The notes: generated by a model not told the origin, from the sequence alone. DNA of 64,000 nt from Streptomyces sp. NBC_00670 (GCF_036226765.1 NZ_CP109017.1:3482501-3546500); one strand, 5' to 3'. Positions 25,124 to 33,879 are shown, counted from the first letter of the stretch. Made by a program: numbers and translations.

Positions 25124-26023
25124 ATGACCGAGCACACGCCCCAGAACGGCGCCGCTCGCGCGCCCCTGATCAGCGCCGACCGGGTCAGCAAGCGGTACGG
25201 CTCCTTCACCGCAGTCGACACCGTCTCCCTGGAGGTGTCGCCGGGCGAGATCGTCGGCCTGCTCGGTGCCAACGGTGCCGGCAAGACGACCGTGATCAAG
25301 ATGCTCCTCGGCCTGACGCTCCCCACCGAAGGCGCCGTCACCGTCTTCGGCCGCCTGCCCGACCGCACCACCCGCGGCCGGCTCGGCTACGTCCCCCAGG
25401 GCCTGGGCCTGTGGCCCACCCTCACCGTGGCCGAGAACATCGCCTTCGCCTCCGCCGCCTTCCGGACACCGGCCCCCGCCCTGGAACCCGCCCTCGCCGA
25501 GGTCGGGCACCGGCTGGTCTCGGCGATCGGCCTCGGTCTGCAACGCCAGCTCGCGTTCACCCTGGCCCTCGCCCACCAACCCGAACTGCTCGTCCTGGAC
25601 GAACCCACCTCCGGCGTCGAACCCCTCGCCCGCGCCCGGCTGTGGGACGCCGTCCACGACCGGGCCGACCAGGGCGTCGGCGTCCTGGTCACCACCCACT
25701 ACATGCAGGAGGCCCAGCAGTGCGACTGCCTCGTGCTCATGTCCCACGGGAGGGCCGTCGCCTCCGGCACTGAACGCGACATCGTCGGCACCACCACCGC
25801 CTGCGAGGTCGAGACCCCCCACTGGGCCGACGCCTTCGCCGCCCTCGACGACGCCGGGCTGCCCGTCACCCTCGACGGCCGCCGCGTCCGCCTCGCGGAC
25901 ACCCCGCCGGACACCGTCACCCGCACCCTCCGGGCGGCCCGCGTCACCGCCGACGTCCACGAGGTCCCGGCCACGCTGGAGGAGACCATGACCGTCATCG
26001 ACCGCGCCACCCCACCGACCTGA
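25124..26023 (+). CDS. ABC transporter ATP-binding protein, second of two, atypical signature
   Basis: 299-aa ATPase. Walker A is GANGAGKTT and Walker B LLVLDEPTSGVEP. In place of LSGGQ it reads GLGLQRQLAF, like the second half of YbhF, where the signature is also altered. The two ATPases therefore look like a split YbhF: one canonical and one non-canonical site in a heterodimer with the upstream permease. The C-terminal domain (about 225-299) is the usual regulatory extension. Last gene of the operon. Confidence 0.88.
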   Translation: MTEHTPQNGAARAPLISADRVSKRYGSFTAVDTVSLEVSPGEIVGLLGANGAGKTTVIKMLLGLTLPTEGAVTVFGRLPDRTTRGRLGYVPQGLGLWPTLTVAENIAFASAAFRTPAPALEPALAEVGHRLVSAIGLGLQRQLAFTLALAHQPELLVLDEPTSGVEPLARARLWDAVHDRADQGVGVLVTTHYMQEAQQCDCLVLMSHGRAVASGTERDIVGTTTACEVETPHWADAFAALDDAGLPVTLDGRRVRLADTPPDTVTRTLRAARVTADVHEVPATLEETMTVIDRATPPT

Positions 26024-26052
26024 CCGCGGTGGAGCGGCCGCCCCGAAACGCC

Positions 26053-26086
26053 AACGGCCCCCGGCCAGACAACTCTGACCAGGGGC
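26053..26086 (-). terminator. Hairpin after tRNA-Lys and the ABC operon
   Basis: GGCCCCTGGTCAGA pairs with TCTGGCCGGGGGCC around a short loop. It lies between the convergent ABC operon and tRNA-Lys and could serve both. Confidence 0.6.
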
Positions 26087-26093
26087 CGACCGG

Positions 26094-26166
26094 TAGGCCC
26101 TGTGGGACTCGAACCCACAACCAATGGATTAAAAGTCCACTGCTCTGCCAATTGAGCTAAGGGCCC
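26094..26166 (-). tRNA. tRNA-Lys (TTT)
   Basis: 73-nt cloverleaf, anticodon TTT, acceptor stem with a G1-T72 wobble. CCA is not encoded. Confidence 0.95.
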
Positions 26167-26257
26167 CGGCGGTGTTGCGTGATGTTGCCTCCCCGAGCAT
26201 AGCCCGACGCGGACGGGTCGCCGATCGGGTATCGGTGACCCGGCCGTGTCGGCGGGG

Positions 26258-27766
26258 TCATGATCCGGCCGTCTCCCGGGGGCGGTTGCGTGCGTGACGC
26301 GGGTTCAGGAACCAGTGGCGGGCCGAGGCCAGCCACCACACCGCCGCGAAGCCCAGGACGACGAGAACCGCGATCGGGGCGTAGTTGAAGGTCTCCCACG
26401 TCACCGGGGACACCTGCGGCAGCATGAACAGGACGGTGATGATCACGACCCACGTCACCGACACCACGCCGATCACCCGAGACCACCGGCCCAGGTGCCA
26501 GGGACCGCGGACGAACGCGTCGCCCTTGAGCACCCGCAGCAGCGTCGGGATGACGTAGGCGATGTAGAGGCCGATCACCGCGATCGACGTCACCGCCGCG
26601 TACGCCGTCACGTTGATCAGATACGGCAGCCCCAGCGCCAGCGCGCCCAGCGTGGCCAGCCACACCGCCGCCACCGGGGTGCGGGTGCGCGGGCTCACCG
26701 TGTGCCAGACGCGGGAGAACGGCAGCGCGCCGTCGCGCGAGAAGGCGTAGATCATGCGGCTGTTGGCGGTCACCGACGCCATCCCGCAGAACAGTTGCGC
26801 GCCGATCACCACGAGCAGCAGCAGCTTCCCCGCCGTGGCGCCCAGCGCGTCGAGCAGGATCTGCGCCGGCGGCGCCCCCGTCGGCGAGCCGAGCGCCCCG
26901 TCGTACGACTGGATCGCGAAAGTGAAACCGAGCAGCAGGACGAACCCGGCGATCCACGAGGTCCAGATCGACCGGACGATGCCCTTGGGGCCGGCCGTGG
27001 ACGCGTCGTGCGTCTCCTCGGTCATGTGTGCGGAGGCGTCGTACCCCGTAAACGTGTACTGCGCCATCAGCAGCCCCAGCAGCACCACGTACACCCCACT
27101 GCCCCAGCCCGTGTTGTTGACGAACTCCCCGAACACGAACGAGGCGGACTGGTGCCGGTCGGGCACGAACGCCAGCGCGCCCACGATCACCGCGACCCCC
27201 AGCACGTGCCACCACACGCTCACGCTGTTCAGGATGGCCACGATCCGCACGCCGAAGGTGTTCAGCAGCCCGTGCAGCAGCAGGATGCCCGCGAACAGCA
27301 GGATCGTCCGCCCCGGCGTCACCTCGAAGTCGAACTGCAGATTCAGATAGGCGCCCAGGAAGGACGCCGCCCCGAAGTCGATGCCGGCGGTCACGGCGAC
27401 CTGGCCGAGCACGTTGAACCAGCCGGTGAACCACGCCCAGGCGGCCGCCGAGCGCGGCGGGGCCAGCCGGTGCGCCCAGAAGTACAGCCCCGCCGACGTG
27501 GGGTAGGCCGAGCAGATCTCGGCCATCGACAGCCCCACGAACAGCGTCATCAGGCCGACGCCGACCCAGCCCCAGGTGATCACAGCGGGGCCGCCCGTGT
27601 TCATCCCGAACAGGTACAGCGTCAGACAGCCGGAGAGGACCGAGATGATCGTGAAGGAGACCGCGTAGTTGGAGAACGCCGACATGCGGCGGGCGAGGAC
27701 CTGGGTGTAGCCGAGCTGGGCCAGCAACTCCTCGTCCGAGGGCCGGCGGGTCGCTTCATCTGTCAT
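26258..27766 (-). CDS. APC superfamily amino acid permease
   Basis: 502-aa transporter with 12 predicted helices. LARRMSAFSNYAVSFTIISV in helix 1 and CSAYPTSAGLYFWA after helix 2 are the signature of the GABA/choline permease (ACT) group of the APC family, so the likely substrates are GABA, other amino acids or amines. ATG 27766 follows GGGGAC by a short gap. A palindrome fitting the Crp consensus lies 28 bases upstream. It is monocistronic; the DEAD-box gene upstream ends in a strong terminator. Confidence 0.85.
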   Translation of the reverse strand: MTDEATRRPSDEELLAQLGYTQVLARRMSAFSNYAVSFTIISVLSGCLTLYLFGMNTGGPAVITWGWVGVGLMTLFVGLSMAEICSAYPTSAGLYFWAHRLAPPRSAAAWAWFTGWFNVLGQVAVTAGIDFGAASFLGAYLNLQFDFEVTPGRTILLFAGILLLHGLLNTFGVRIVAILNSVSVWWHVLGVAVIVGALAFVPDRHQSASFVFGEFVNNTGWGSGVYVVLLGLLMAQYTFTGYDASAHMTEETHDASTAGPKGIVRSIWTSWIAGFVLLLGFTFAIQSYDGALGSPTGAPPAQILLDALGATAGKLLLLVVIGAQLFCGMASVTANSRMIYAFSRDGALPFSRVWHTVSPRTRTPVAAVWLATLGALALGLPYLINVTAYAAVTSIAVIGLYIAYVIPTLLRVLKGDAFVRGPWHLGRWSRVIGVVSVTWVVIITVLFMLPQVSPVTWETFNYAPIAVLVVLGFAAVWWLASARHWFLNPRHARNRPRETAGS

Positions 27767-27793
27767 GTCCCCAGCGATTCCCTCACCGGAGAC

Positions 27794-27807
27794 GTGACAA
27801 GCGTCAC
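27794..27807. promoter_or_regulatory. Candidate Crp site before the amino acid permease
   Basis: GTGACAAGCGTCAC fits the Streptomyces Crp consensus GTG-N6-GNCAC. It lies just upstream of the permease start. Confidence 0.45.
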
Positions 27808-27815
27808 ACCCGCAC

Positions 27816-27867
27816 GAAAAAGGGCCGCGGCCCCACTCCCGTACCGGGAGGGGACCGCGGCCCCGCG
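27816..27867 (-). terminator. Rho-independent terminator of the DEAD-box helicase gene
   Basis: GGGGCCGCGGTCCCC pairs with GGGGCCGCGGCCC across an inner hairpin (CTCCCGGTACGGGAG), followed on the minus strand by TTTTTC. Confidence 0.85.
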
Positions 27868-27880
27868 TCACACTCCGCCG

Positions 27881-29944
27881 TCAGCTGCCGCGCTTCCAGC
27901 GGGGCTTGTCGTCACGGCGGTTGTTGAAGGAGGACCCACCGCGGTGGTCGTCACGGCGGCCGAAGGACGACCCGGAGGAACCCCGGTGGTCGTCGCGGCG
28001 CCCGTACGGCCGGTCGTGGCCACCGGACCGGAAGCCGGGCCGGTCGCCCTGCCGGTCACGGTTGAACGGCCGGTCACTGCCACGGTGCCCACCGCGCTCG
28101 TCCCGACGCTCGTCCCGCCGGAACCCACCACGGTCGTCACGCCGCTCGTAGGACCGACCACCACGGTCGTCCCGCCGGAAGCTCCCACGGTCGTCACGAC
28201 GCTCATCCCGCCGGAACCCGCCACGGTCATCGCGCCGCTCGTAGGACCGACCACCACGGTCGTCCCGCCGCTCGTCCCGCCGGAACCCGCCACGGTCGTC
28301 ACGCCGCTCGTAGGACCGACCACCACGGTCGTCCCGCCGGAAGCTCCCACGGTCGTCACGACGCTCGTCCCGCCGGAACCCGCCACGATCATCCCGACGC
28401 TCGGGACGCTCGCCACTCCGCTCCCGCTCCCGGCCGTTCGCCTGCTCGGGCAGCGACACAGGAGCCACCTCCGCCCGCTCGTCGACGGTCTCGGCAGCGG
28501 CCTCCGCCTCGCTCTCACGCGCGGCGGCCAGCACCGCCTCCGGGTCCTCACCGCGCTCGCGCGCGGCCCGGGCCACCAGGCGGTCGGACTCCTCGCGCAG
28601 CTCGGCGGCACGGCGCGTGGCGCGCTCCAACTGCTTCGTCAGGTAGGCGACTTCCCGCTCGGCCTGCTGCGCCGCGTTGCCGGCCGACTCGGCCTGCACC
28701 TCGGTCATCGACCGCGCACCGGTGATCTCGGCGACCTCCGGGTCGAACGCACCGGCGCCCTGGATGACGTGACGCGAGGCGTCGACGCCCGCGTCCTCCA
28801 TCAGCCGGAAGATCTGCCGCCGCTGGTGCGGCAGCGACAGCGAGACGACGGTCCCGGTACGCCCGGCACGGGCCGTACGGCCGGCCCGGTGCAGGTAGTC
28901 CTTGTGGTCACCGGCGGGGTCGACGTTGAGCACCAGGTCGATGCCGTCGACGTGGATGCCGCGCGCGGCGACGTCCGTGGCAACGAGGACGTTGACGTAG
29001 CCGTCCTTGAAGTCGGCCAGCGTCCGGGTCCGGGCGCCCTGGGTCATGCCGCCGTGCAGCGCGTCCGCCTTGGCACCGGCGTCCCGCAACTGCTCCGCGA
29101 CACGGTCGGCACCCAACTGAGTGCGCACGAAGATGATGGTGCGGCCCTTGCGGGAGGCGATCGCGGCGGTGACCGGCGCCTTGTCCTTGGGCTTCACGAT
29201 CAGGATGTGGTGCGACATGGTCGTCACGGCGCCCTGGGCGGCGTCGACCTCGTGGCTGACCGGATTGTCGAGGTACCGGTCGACGAGCGTCTTGATCTCG
29301 TTCTCCATCGTGGCGGAGAAGAGCATCCGCTGGCCGCCGGCCGGGATCTGGTCGAGCAGCTCGGTGACCTCGGGCATGAAGCCGAGGTCGGACATCTGGT
29401 CGGCCTCGTCGAGCACGGCGATCCGCACGTTCTCGAGCGAGCAGGCACCGCGGTTGATCAGGTCCCGCAGCCGGCCCGGGGTGGCGACGAGCACGTCGAC
29501 GCCCCGCTCCAGGGCGTAGATCTGGTTGCCCATGGAGGTACCGCCGCAGACGACCTTCATCTTCAGGCCGAGGACGTCGCCGTACGGCTGGAGCGCGTCG
29601 GCGACCTGCATGGCGAGCTCACGCGTCGGCGTCAGGATGACGGCGCGCGGCTTGTGCTTCTCGGTCCGCCCGCCGGCCAGCGTGGCCAGGGTCGGCAGAC
29701 CGAACGACAGGGTCTTGCCGGAGCCGGTGCGGCCCCGGCCGAGGATGTCCTTGCCGGCCAGGGCGTCCGGGATGGTCGCGGCCTGGATCGGGAACGGGGC
29801 GGTCACACCGTTCTGCGCGAGCTTGCGGACGATGCCCTCGGGCAGTCCGAGATCGGCGAAGGTGAGCTGGGGAGCGTCGGTCTCGACCGCGTCGCCCTCA
29901 GGGTCTTCGGGCAGGACGATGTGGTCGGTACTGGCGACAGACAT
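27881..29944 (-). CDS. DEAD-box RNA helicase with RGG/RDDRGG repeat tail
   Basis: ATP-dependent RNA helicase, about 687 aa. Helicase motifs in order: Q motif FADLGLP with PFPIQAA, Walker A GRTGSGKT, PTRELA, DEAD box as VLDEADQM, SAT, and HRAGRTARAGRTG. A coiled region follows, then a C-terminal tail of about 200 residues rich in Arg, Asp and Gly, with near-exact tandem repeats that probably bind RNA. It probably acts in ribosome assembly, cold adaptation or RNA decay. Start set at ATG 29944 (MSVASTDHIVLPED), with GGAAGG rather far upstream. Confidence 0.88.
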   Translation of the reverse strand: MSVASTDHIVLPEDPEGDAVETDAPQLTFADLGLPEGIVRKLAQNGVTAPFPIQAATIPDALAGKDILGRGRTGSGKTLSFGLPTLATLAGGRTEKHKPRAVILTPTRELAMQVADALQPYGDVLGLKMKVVCGGTSMGNQIYALERGVDVLVATPGRLRDLINRGACSLENVRIAVLDEADQMSDLGFMPEVTELLDQIPAGGQRMLFSATMENEIKTLVDRYLDNPVSHEVDAAQGAVTTMSHHILIVKPKDKAPVTAAIASRKGRTIIFVRTQLGADRVAEQLRDAGAKADALHGGMTQGARTRTLADFKDGYVNVLVATDVAARGIHVDGIDLVLNVDPAGDHKDYLHRAGRTARAGRTGTVVSLSLPHQRRQIFRLMEDAGVDASRHVIQGAGAFDPEVAEITGARSMTEVQAESAGNAAQQAEREVAYLTKQLERATRRAAELREESDRLVARAARERGEDPEAVLAAARESEAEAAAETVDERAEVAPVSLPEQANGRERERSGERPERRDDRGGFRRDERRDDRGSFRRDDRGGRSYERRDDRGGFRRDERRDDRGGRSYERRDDRGGFRRDERRDDRGSFRRDDRGGRSYERRDDRGGFRRDERRDERGGHRGSDRPFNRDRQGDRPGFRSGGHDRPYGRRDDHRGSSGSSFGRRDDHRGGSSFNNRRDDKPRWKRGS
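28117..28395. repeat. 93-bp and 69-bp tandem repeats in the helicase tail
   Basis: Units of 31, 23 and 31 codons are near-identical and encode RRDDRGGFRRDERRDDRG followed by variable continuations. The short unit is the long one lacking 8 codons. All keep frame. Confidence 0.8.
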
Positions 29945-30557
29945 GCGAATGGAAAGCCTTCCGGAGTTGTACGGCAGCACGCGCCCCAACTCCGTGAAGT
30001 CACAATCGACCGCCTCGATGCGGTCCGGCCACGGTAAGGGAGAGTACGCGCCACACGCGGCGCGTCTTTTCTTGGCGCCGGGCAAATGGGATCAAACGAT
30101 CTACCACCATACGCACCGAGCCCCCCCGGATGCAAACCCCCGGGTCAGAGCCACGCGAACCCACACACGGATGGCCCGGAACGCACAACGACCCCCCGAA
30201 CGCACGGATGACCGGGATCGTACGAACGAACCCCCGATCGCACGGATGGCCGCGGACGCACCGGAGGGGACGTGGGGGCGTGTCCGCCCGCAGCGGCCGG
30301 CGCGTCCACACCGGTTCGCTCCAAGGATGCATCCTCGCGCCGGACCGAGGACGGACATGCCCCCGCGGCCCCGCCCCACGACGAACCGACCGCGACCCGA
30401 CCACGACCCGAACCGACCGCGACCCGACCACGACCCGAACCGACCGCGACCCGACCACGACCCGAACCGACCGCGACCCGAACCGACCGCGACCCGAACC
30501 GGCCCGCACGGGCAGCGAACCGGGACCGCGAACCCGGAACGAAGCCGGTAGCCCCCG
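29945..30557. other. Gene-free region upstream of the DEAD-box gene
   Basis: About 610 bases hold the helicase promoter and leader (left part, about 30000-30120, including an AT-rich patch near 30085-30115) and several families of short repeats. Open frames here are by-products of the repeats. CCCCGAACGCACGGATGACC and a variant of it recur near 30197 and 30230. Confidence 0.45.
30382..30500. repeat. 27-bp tandem repeats
   Basis: Three full 27-bp units beginning GAACCGACCGCGACCC are followed by two shortened 16-bp units and a partial one. The array lies 57 bases after the end of the lipoprotein gene and 440 bases upstream of the helicase. Confidence 0.85.
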
Positions 30558-31133
30558 TCACTCCTCCTCCGCCACAACCCACCCCGCCCCCGGCTCCGGC
30601 ACGGGCGACGCCGACACCGGCCCCCGCTCCACCAGCTGCGCGTTCTGCTCATGCGCGGACGCCGACGGCTCCGCCGTGGCCGGCGGCGGCTCGGACACGG
30701 GCGGCGGCGTCGGATCCGGCTCCGGCTGAGTCACCGGCGCACTCGGCGCCCCCGTCGGCCCCGCCGGCGCGCCCCCACCACCCTTCCCCCCACCGTCATC
30801 CGCCCCGCCCCCACCCGCGCCGCCGTCCTTCCCCGACGCCTCCACCGACGGCTTCGCCTTCACCGCCTTCGACGCGGACGGCGACGCCGCCCCGGACTCC
30901 GACTCCCCCGGCCGCGGCGACCGCCTCTTGCCCGCGCCGCGCTGCCCACCGGACACCCCGCCACCTCCACCGACGCCCGCCACGTCGTCCCCCCGCACGA
31001 CCGCCCCGTGCGGCCCCGTCGAACGCGACGGCCCCGGGTGTCCCGCGTCGTCCCCCACGCTCACGCACCCCGTGGCGGCCGCCACGGTCAGCACGGCGGC
31101 GGCGAGTCGGAACGGAACGTCACTGGGGCGCAC
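30558..31133 (-). CDS. Putative lipoprotein, low-complexity
   Basis: 191-aa exported protein. VRPSDVPFRLAAAVL begins a signal peptide, and the lipobox AATGC sits at about residues 19-23. The mature part is almost entirely Gly/Pro/Ala/Ser/Lys-rich low-complexity sequence with no recognisable domain, ending in GAGWVVAEEE. GTG 31133 is preceded by GGAGG with a 9-base gap. It is divergent from the small zincin gene. Function unknown; it may be a surface spacer. Confidence 0.65.
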   Translation of the reverse strand: MRPSDVPFRLAAAVLTVAAATGCVSVGDDAGHPGPSRSTGPHGAVVRGDDVAGVGGGGGVSGGQRGAGKRRSPRPGESESGAASPSASKAVKAKPSVEASGKDGGAGGGGADDGGGKGGGGAPAGPTGAPSAPVTQPEPDPTPPPVSEPPPATAEPSASAHEQNAQLVERGPVSASPVPEPGAGWVVAEEE

Positions 31134-31303
31134 GGGCAGCCACCTCCGGGGGCGGGCGAAGCGGTCCCCCTGCCCAACTCCCCCGCCCCACAGGAGGACA
31201 CGCCCCAAGCACCCACCCACCGCACACCCACGCACCGCGCACACAACCGCACACACCCGTGCCACACACCCGCGCCCACACCCCCGTGCAGGACAATGAC
31301 CCC

Positions 31304-31654
31304 GTGCTGCACATGACGCGCGAGGAATTCGAAGAACTCGTCAGCGAGGCCCTGGACCGGATCCCGCCGGAACTCACACGGGTCATGGACAACGTGGCCG
31401 TCTTCGTCGAGGACGAACCGCCCGCCGACGACCCCGAACTGCTCGGCCTCTACGAGGGGACACCGCTGACCGAACGCGGCGAGTGGTACGCCGGCGTCCT
31501 CCCCGACCGCATCAGCGTCTACATGGGCCCGACCCTGCGCCACTGCACGTCACCGGAGGACGTCGTGCACGAGGTCTCGGTGACGGTCGTGCACGAGGTC
31601 GCCCACCACTTCGGCATCGAGGACGCCCGCCTCCACGAACTGGGCTGGGGCTGA
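31304..31654 (+). CDS. Minimal zincin-like metallopeptidase family protein (PF06262-like)
   Basis: 116-aa protein with the zinc motif HEVAHHFGIEDARLHELGWG, i.e. HExxHxxGxxD, at its C-terminus. The N-terminal MTREEFEELVSEALDRIPPE and VFVEDEPP are typical of the short bacterial minimal-MMP-like family. It has no signal peptide, so it is probably cytosolic. AGGA about 9 bases before GTG 31304 supports that start; ATG 31313 is the alternative. Substrate unknown. Confidence 0.85.
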   Translation: MLHMTREEFEELVSEALDRIPPELTRVMDNVAVFVEDEPPADDPELLGLYEGTPLTERGEWYAGVLPDRISVYMGPTLRHCTSPEDVVHEVSVTVVHEVAHHFGIEDARLHELGWG

Positions 31655-31770
31655 CCCCACAGCACCCACCCCACAACACCCACCCCGCCGCGCACCCCTC
31701 GCACCCCTCGCACCCCTCGCACTCCCCGCACCCCCGCATATCCGACCCGCCATTTGGGCATACGGGACCA

Positions 31771-33393
31771 ATGGCCCGCCGCGTCCCCGCCGCAGTCCTG
31801 CACGCAACCGCCCGCCTCCGCAGGCCCACCCGCCGCACCCGCACGAACCACGCACCCTCCGGAAAAACCCACCCCGAACCCCTCACCCTCACCCCCCACC
31901 CCAACCCCTGGCTCCGCTCCCTCACCCTCGCCGCCGTGGTCCTTCTCGGCGCCTGGCTCGGCCTCCTCGTCGTCGGCAACGTCCGCGCCCCCGTGGGCCC
32001 CATGAACACCACGATGGCGCTGCGCCCCTCCCTCACCGGCGGCACGAAGATCAACGTCTCCCCGCTCGGCGCACTGGAGCTGGACACCCACAAGGCTCCC
32101 GTCCGCCTGGACGTGAACGTCGACCAGCTGGACGAGACCCGCGCCCAGGCCCTCGTGGACCACCCCGAGCGGCTTTCCGGCCTCCAGGACGAGGTCGCGC
32201 AGGACGTCGCCGACGACACCCTGAACCTCGCCGTCCGCTCCTGCGTGGCCGTCGTCTCCGGCGCCACGGCCCTCGGCCTCGTCGTCTACCGCCGCCCGCG
32301 CCGCGCCCTCGCGGCCGGCGGCCTCGCCCTCGCGCTCCTCGCCGCCTGCGGCACGAGCGCGTACGCGACGTGGAATCCCAAGGCGGTACTGGAGCCGAAG
32401 TTCTCCGGCCTGCTCTCCTCCGCCCCGTCCCTGGTCGGCAGCGCGCGCAGCATCGTCACGGAGTTCGACGTCTACCAGAAGGAGCTGGCCCGCCTGGTGA
32501 CGAACGTGACGAAGCTGTACGACGTCACGTCGACGCTCCCGGCGTACCAGCCGGACCCGAGCACGATCCGGGTGCTGCACGTCTCGGACATCCACCTCAA
32601 CCCGGCGAGCTGGAAGATCATCGCCTCACTGGTGGAGCAGTACGACATCAACGTGATCGTCGACTCGGGCGACACGATGGACCACGGCACGGCCACGGAG
32701 AACGGCTTCCTGGACCCGGTGGCGGACCTGGGCGCCCCGTACGTGTGGGTGCGGGGCAACCACGACTCGACGACCACGCAGGACTACCTGAAGAAGATGA
32801 AGAACGTGCGCGTCCTGGACGACGGCCGGGCGGTCACCGTCGCGGGGCTGCGGTTCGCGGGGATCGGGGACCCGCAGTACACCCCGGACCGCACCGCCGA
32901 GCGCGGCGACCGGGCGGAGGAGCTGGCGGGCGCCCGCCTCGCCTCGGCCCTGCGCGACCAGCGGAACGCCGGCACGCCCGTGGACGTGGCGATCGCGCAC
33001 GAGCCGTCGGCGGCGCGGGAGGCGGACGGGGACGTGCCGCTGGTCCTGTCGGGCCATCTGCACCACGAGGGCATGGAGGTCATGAAGTACGGCACGCGGC
33101 TGCGCATCGAGGGCTCGACGGGCGGCAGCGGGCTGCGCGCGGTGGAGGGGAAGTACCCGGACCCGATCGAGGCGTCGGTCCTCTACTTCGACCGGGACAG
33201 CCGGCGGCTCCAGGCGTGGGACGAGATCAAGCTGGGCGGTCTGGGCCGGACGACCGCGGAGGTGGCCCGCCATCTGGTCGACGAGAACCAGCCCGGCGCC
33301 ACCCCGTCCCCGACCTCGCCGACCCCGTCGTCCTCCGACTCGCCCACCACCCCGACGAACGCGACCCCCCGCTCCCCGAATCCCTCCCCGTAA
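31771..33393 (+). CDS. Membrane-anchored metallophosphoesterase
   Basis: 540-aa protein with a basic N-terminus, a membrane helix at about 52-72 (SLTLAAVVLLGAWLGLLVVG), a pair of helices near 175-215, and a calcineurin-like phosphoesterase domain (about 265-490): VSDIHL, SGDTMDHG, RGNHDST and SGHLHHEG supply the two-metal centre. The catalytic domain is probably outside the membrane. A Ser/Thr/Pro-rich tail ends it. ATG 31771 has only a weak GGGA ribosome site. Substrate unknown. Confidence 0.85.
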   Translation: MARRVPAAVLHATARLRRPTRRTRTNHAPSGKTHPEPLTLTPHPNPWLRSLTLAAVVLLGAWLGLLVVGNVRAPVGPMNTTMALRPSLTGGTKINVSPLGALELDTHKAPVRLDVNVDQLDETRAQALVDHPERLSGLQDEVAQDVADDTLNLAVRSCVAVVSGATALGLVVYRRPRRALAAGGLALALLAACGTSAYATWNPKAVLEPKFSGLLSSAPSLVGSARSIVTEFDVYQKELARLVTNVTKLYDVTSTLPAYQPDPSTIRVLHVSDIHLNPASWKIIASLVEQYDINVIVDSGDTMDHGTATENGFLDPVADLGAPYVWVRGNHDSTTTQDYLKKMKNVRVLDDGRAVTVAGLRFAGIGDPQYTPDRTAERGDRAEELAGARLASALRDQRNAGTPVDVAIAHEPSAAREADGDVPLVLSGHLHHEGMEVMKYGTRLRIEGSTGGSGLRAVEGKYPDPIEASVLYFDRDSRRLQAWDEIKLGGLGRTTAEVARHLVDENQPGATPSPTSPTPSSSDSPTTPTNATPRSPNPSP

Positions 33394-33399
33394 ACCGTT

Positions 33400-33429
33400 T
33401 TGGCGATACCTCCCGCCATCCCATATGCT
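33400..33429 (+). promoter_or_regulatory. Promoter of the tRNA-Glu/Asp/Phe cluster
   Basis: TTGGCG (33400-33405) and TATGCT (33424-33429) with an 18-bp spacer, about 38 bases before mature tRNA-Glu. Confidence 0.6.
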
Positions 33430-33473
33430 TCTCACGTCCCCGAGGCGCCGAGAGGCGCCCAGGCGGGCCGATA

Positions 33474-33546
33474 GCCCTCATCGTCTAGCGGCCTAGGACG
33501 CCGCCCTTTCAAGGCGGTAGCACGGGTTCGAATCCCGTTGGGGGCA
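33474..33546 (+). tRNA. tRNA-Glu (TTC)
   Basis: 73-nt cloverleaf with anticodon TTC in loop CTTTCAA. CCA is not encoded. First of three clustered tRNA genes. Confidence 0.95.
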
Positions 33547-33594
33547 CGCAGTACGGTGTGCGACACTGACGCTCGTCGGTTCGCGCACAAGCTT

Positions 33595-33669
33595 GGTCCT
33601 GTGGAGCAGTTTGGAGTGCTCGCCACCCTGTCAAGGTGGAGGCCGCGGGTTCAAATCCCGTCAGGACCG
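33595..33669 (+). tRNA. tRNA-Asp (GTC), copy 1
   Basis: 75-nt cloverleaf with anticodon GTC, identical to the copy at 39273. CCA is not encoded. Confidence 0.95.
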
Positions 33670-33674
33670 CTGGC

Positions 33675-33688
33675 GTTTCACGTGAAAC
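33675..33688. promoter_or_regulatory. parS, ParB binding site
   Basis: GTTTCACGTGAAAC is a perfect 14-bp palindrome identical to the Streptomyces parS consensus. It sits in the 24-bp gap between tRNA-Asp and tRNA-Phe. Such sites cluster around oriC. Confidence 0.92.
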
Positions 33689-33693
33689 GTCGT

Positions 33694-33770
33694 GGCTGGG
33701 TAGCTCAGTTGGTACGAGCGATCGCCTGAAAAGCGATAGGTCGCCGGTTCGACCCCGGCCCCAGCCACCA
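33694..33770 (+). tRNA. tRNA-Phe (GAA)
   Basis: 77-nt cloverleaf with anticodon GAA in loop CTGAAAA; CCA is encoded. Confidence 0.95.
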
Positions 33771-33773
33771 CCG

Positions 33774-33803
33774 AAAGCCCCGTCCACCAGGACGGGGCTT
33801 TCC
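33774..33803 (+). terminator. Terminator of the tRNA cluster
   Basis: GCCCCGTCC pairs with GGACGGGGC around ACCA, followed by TTT, directly after tRNA-Phe. Confidence 0.8.
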
Positions 33804-33879
33804 ACGTTCCCGCTGCCCCTCACAAAGCCGCACGCGCTCCCCCCCACTCGGCCGCAAGCACCGACCCTCACACGCCCCC

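Noticed and set aside
26294..30037. 1247-codon plus-strand open frame
   Set aside because: It is antisense to the APC permease and DEAD-box genes, both with clear motifs; long antisense frames are normal at this GC content.
30382..30500. CRISPR array at the 27-bp repeats
   Set aside because: Units are contiguous with no unique spacers and there are no cas genes.
30272..31303. Upstream extension of the small zincin gene frame
   Set aside because: It passes through the 27-bp repeats and the antisense of the lipoprotein gene; the real start is set by AGGA before GTG 31304.
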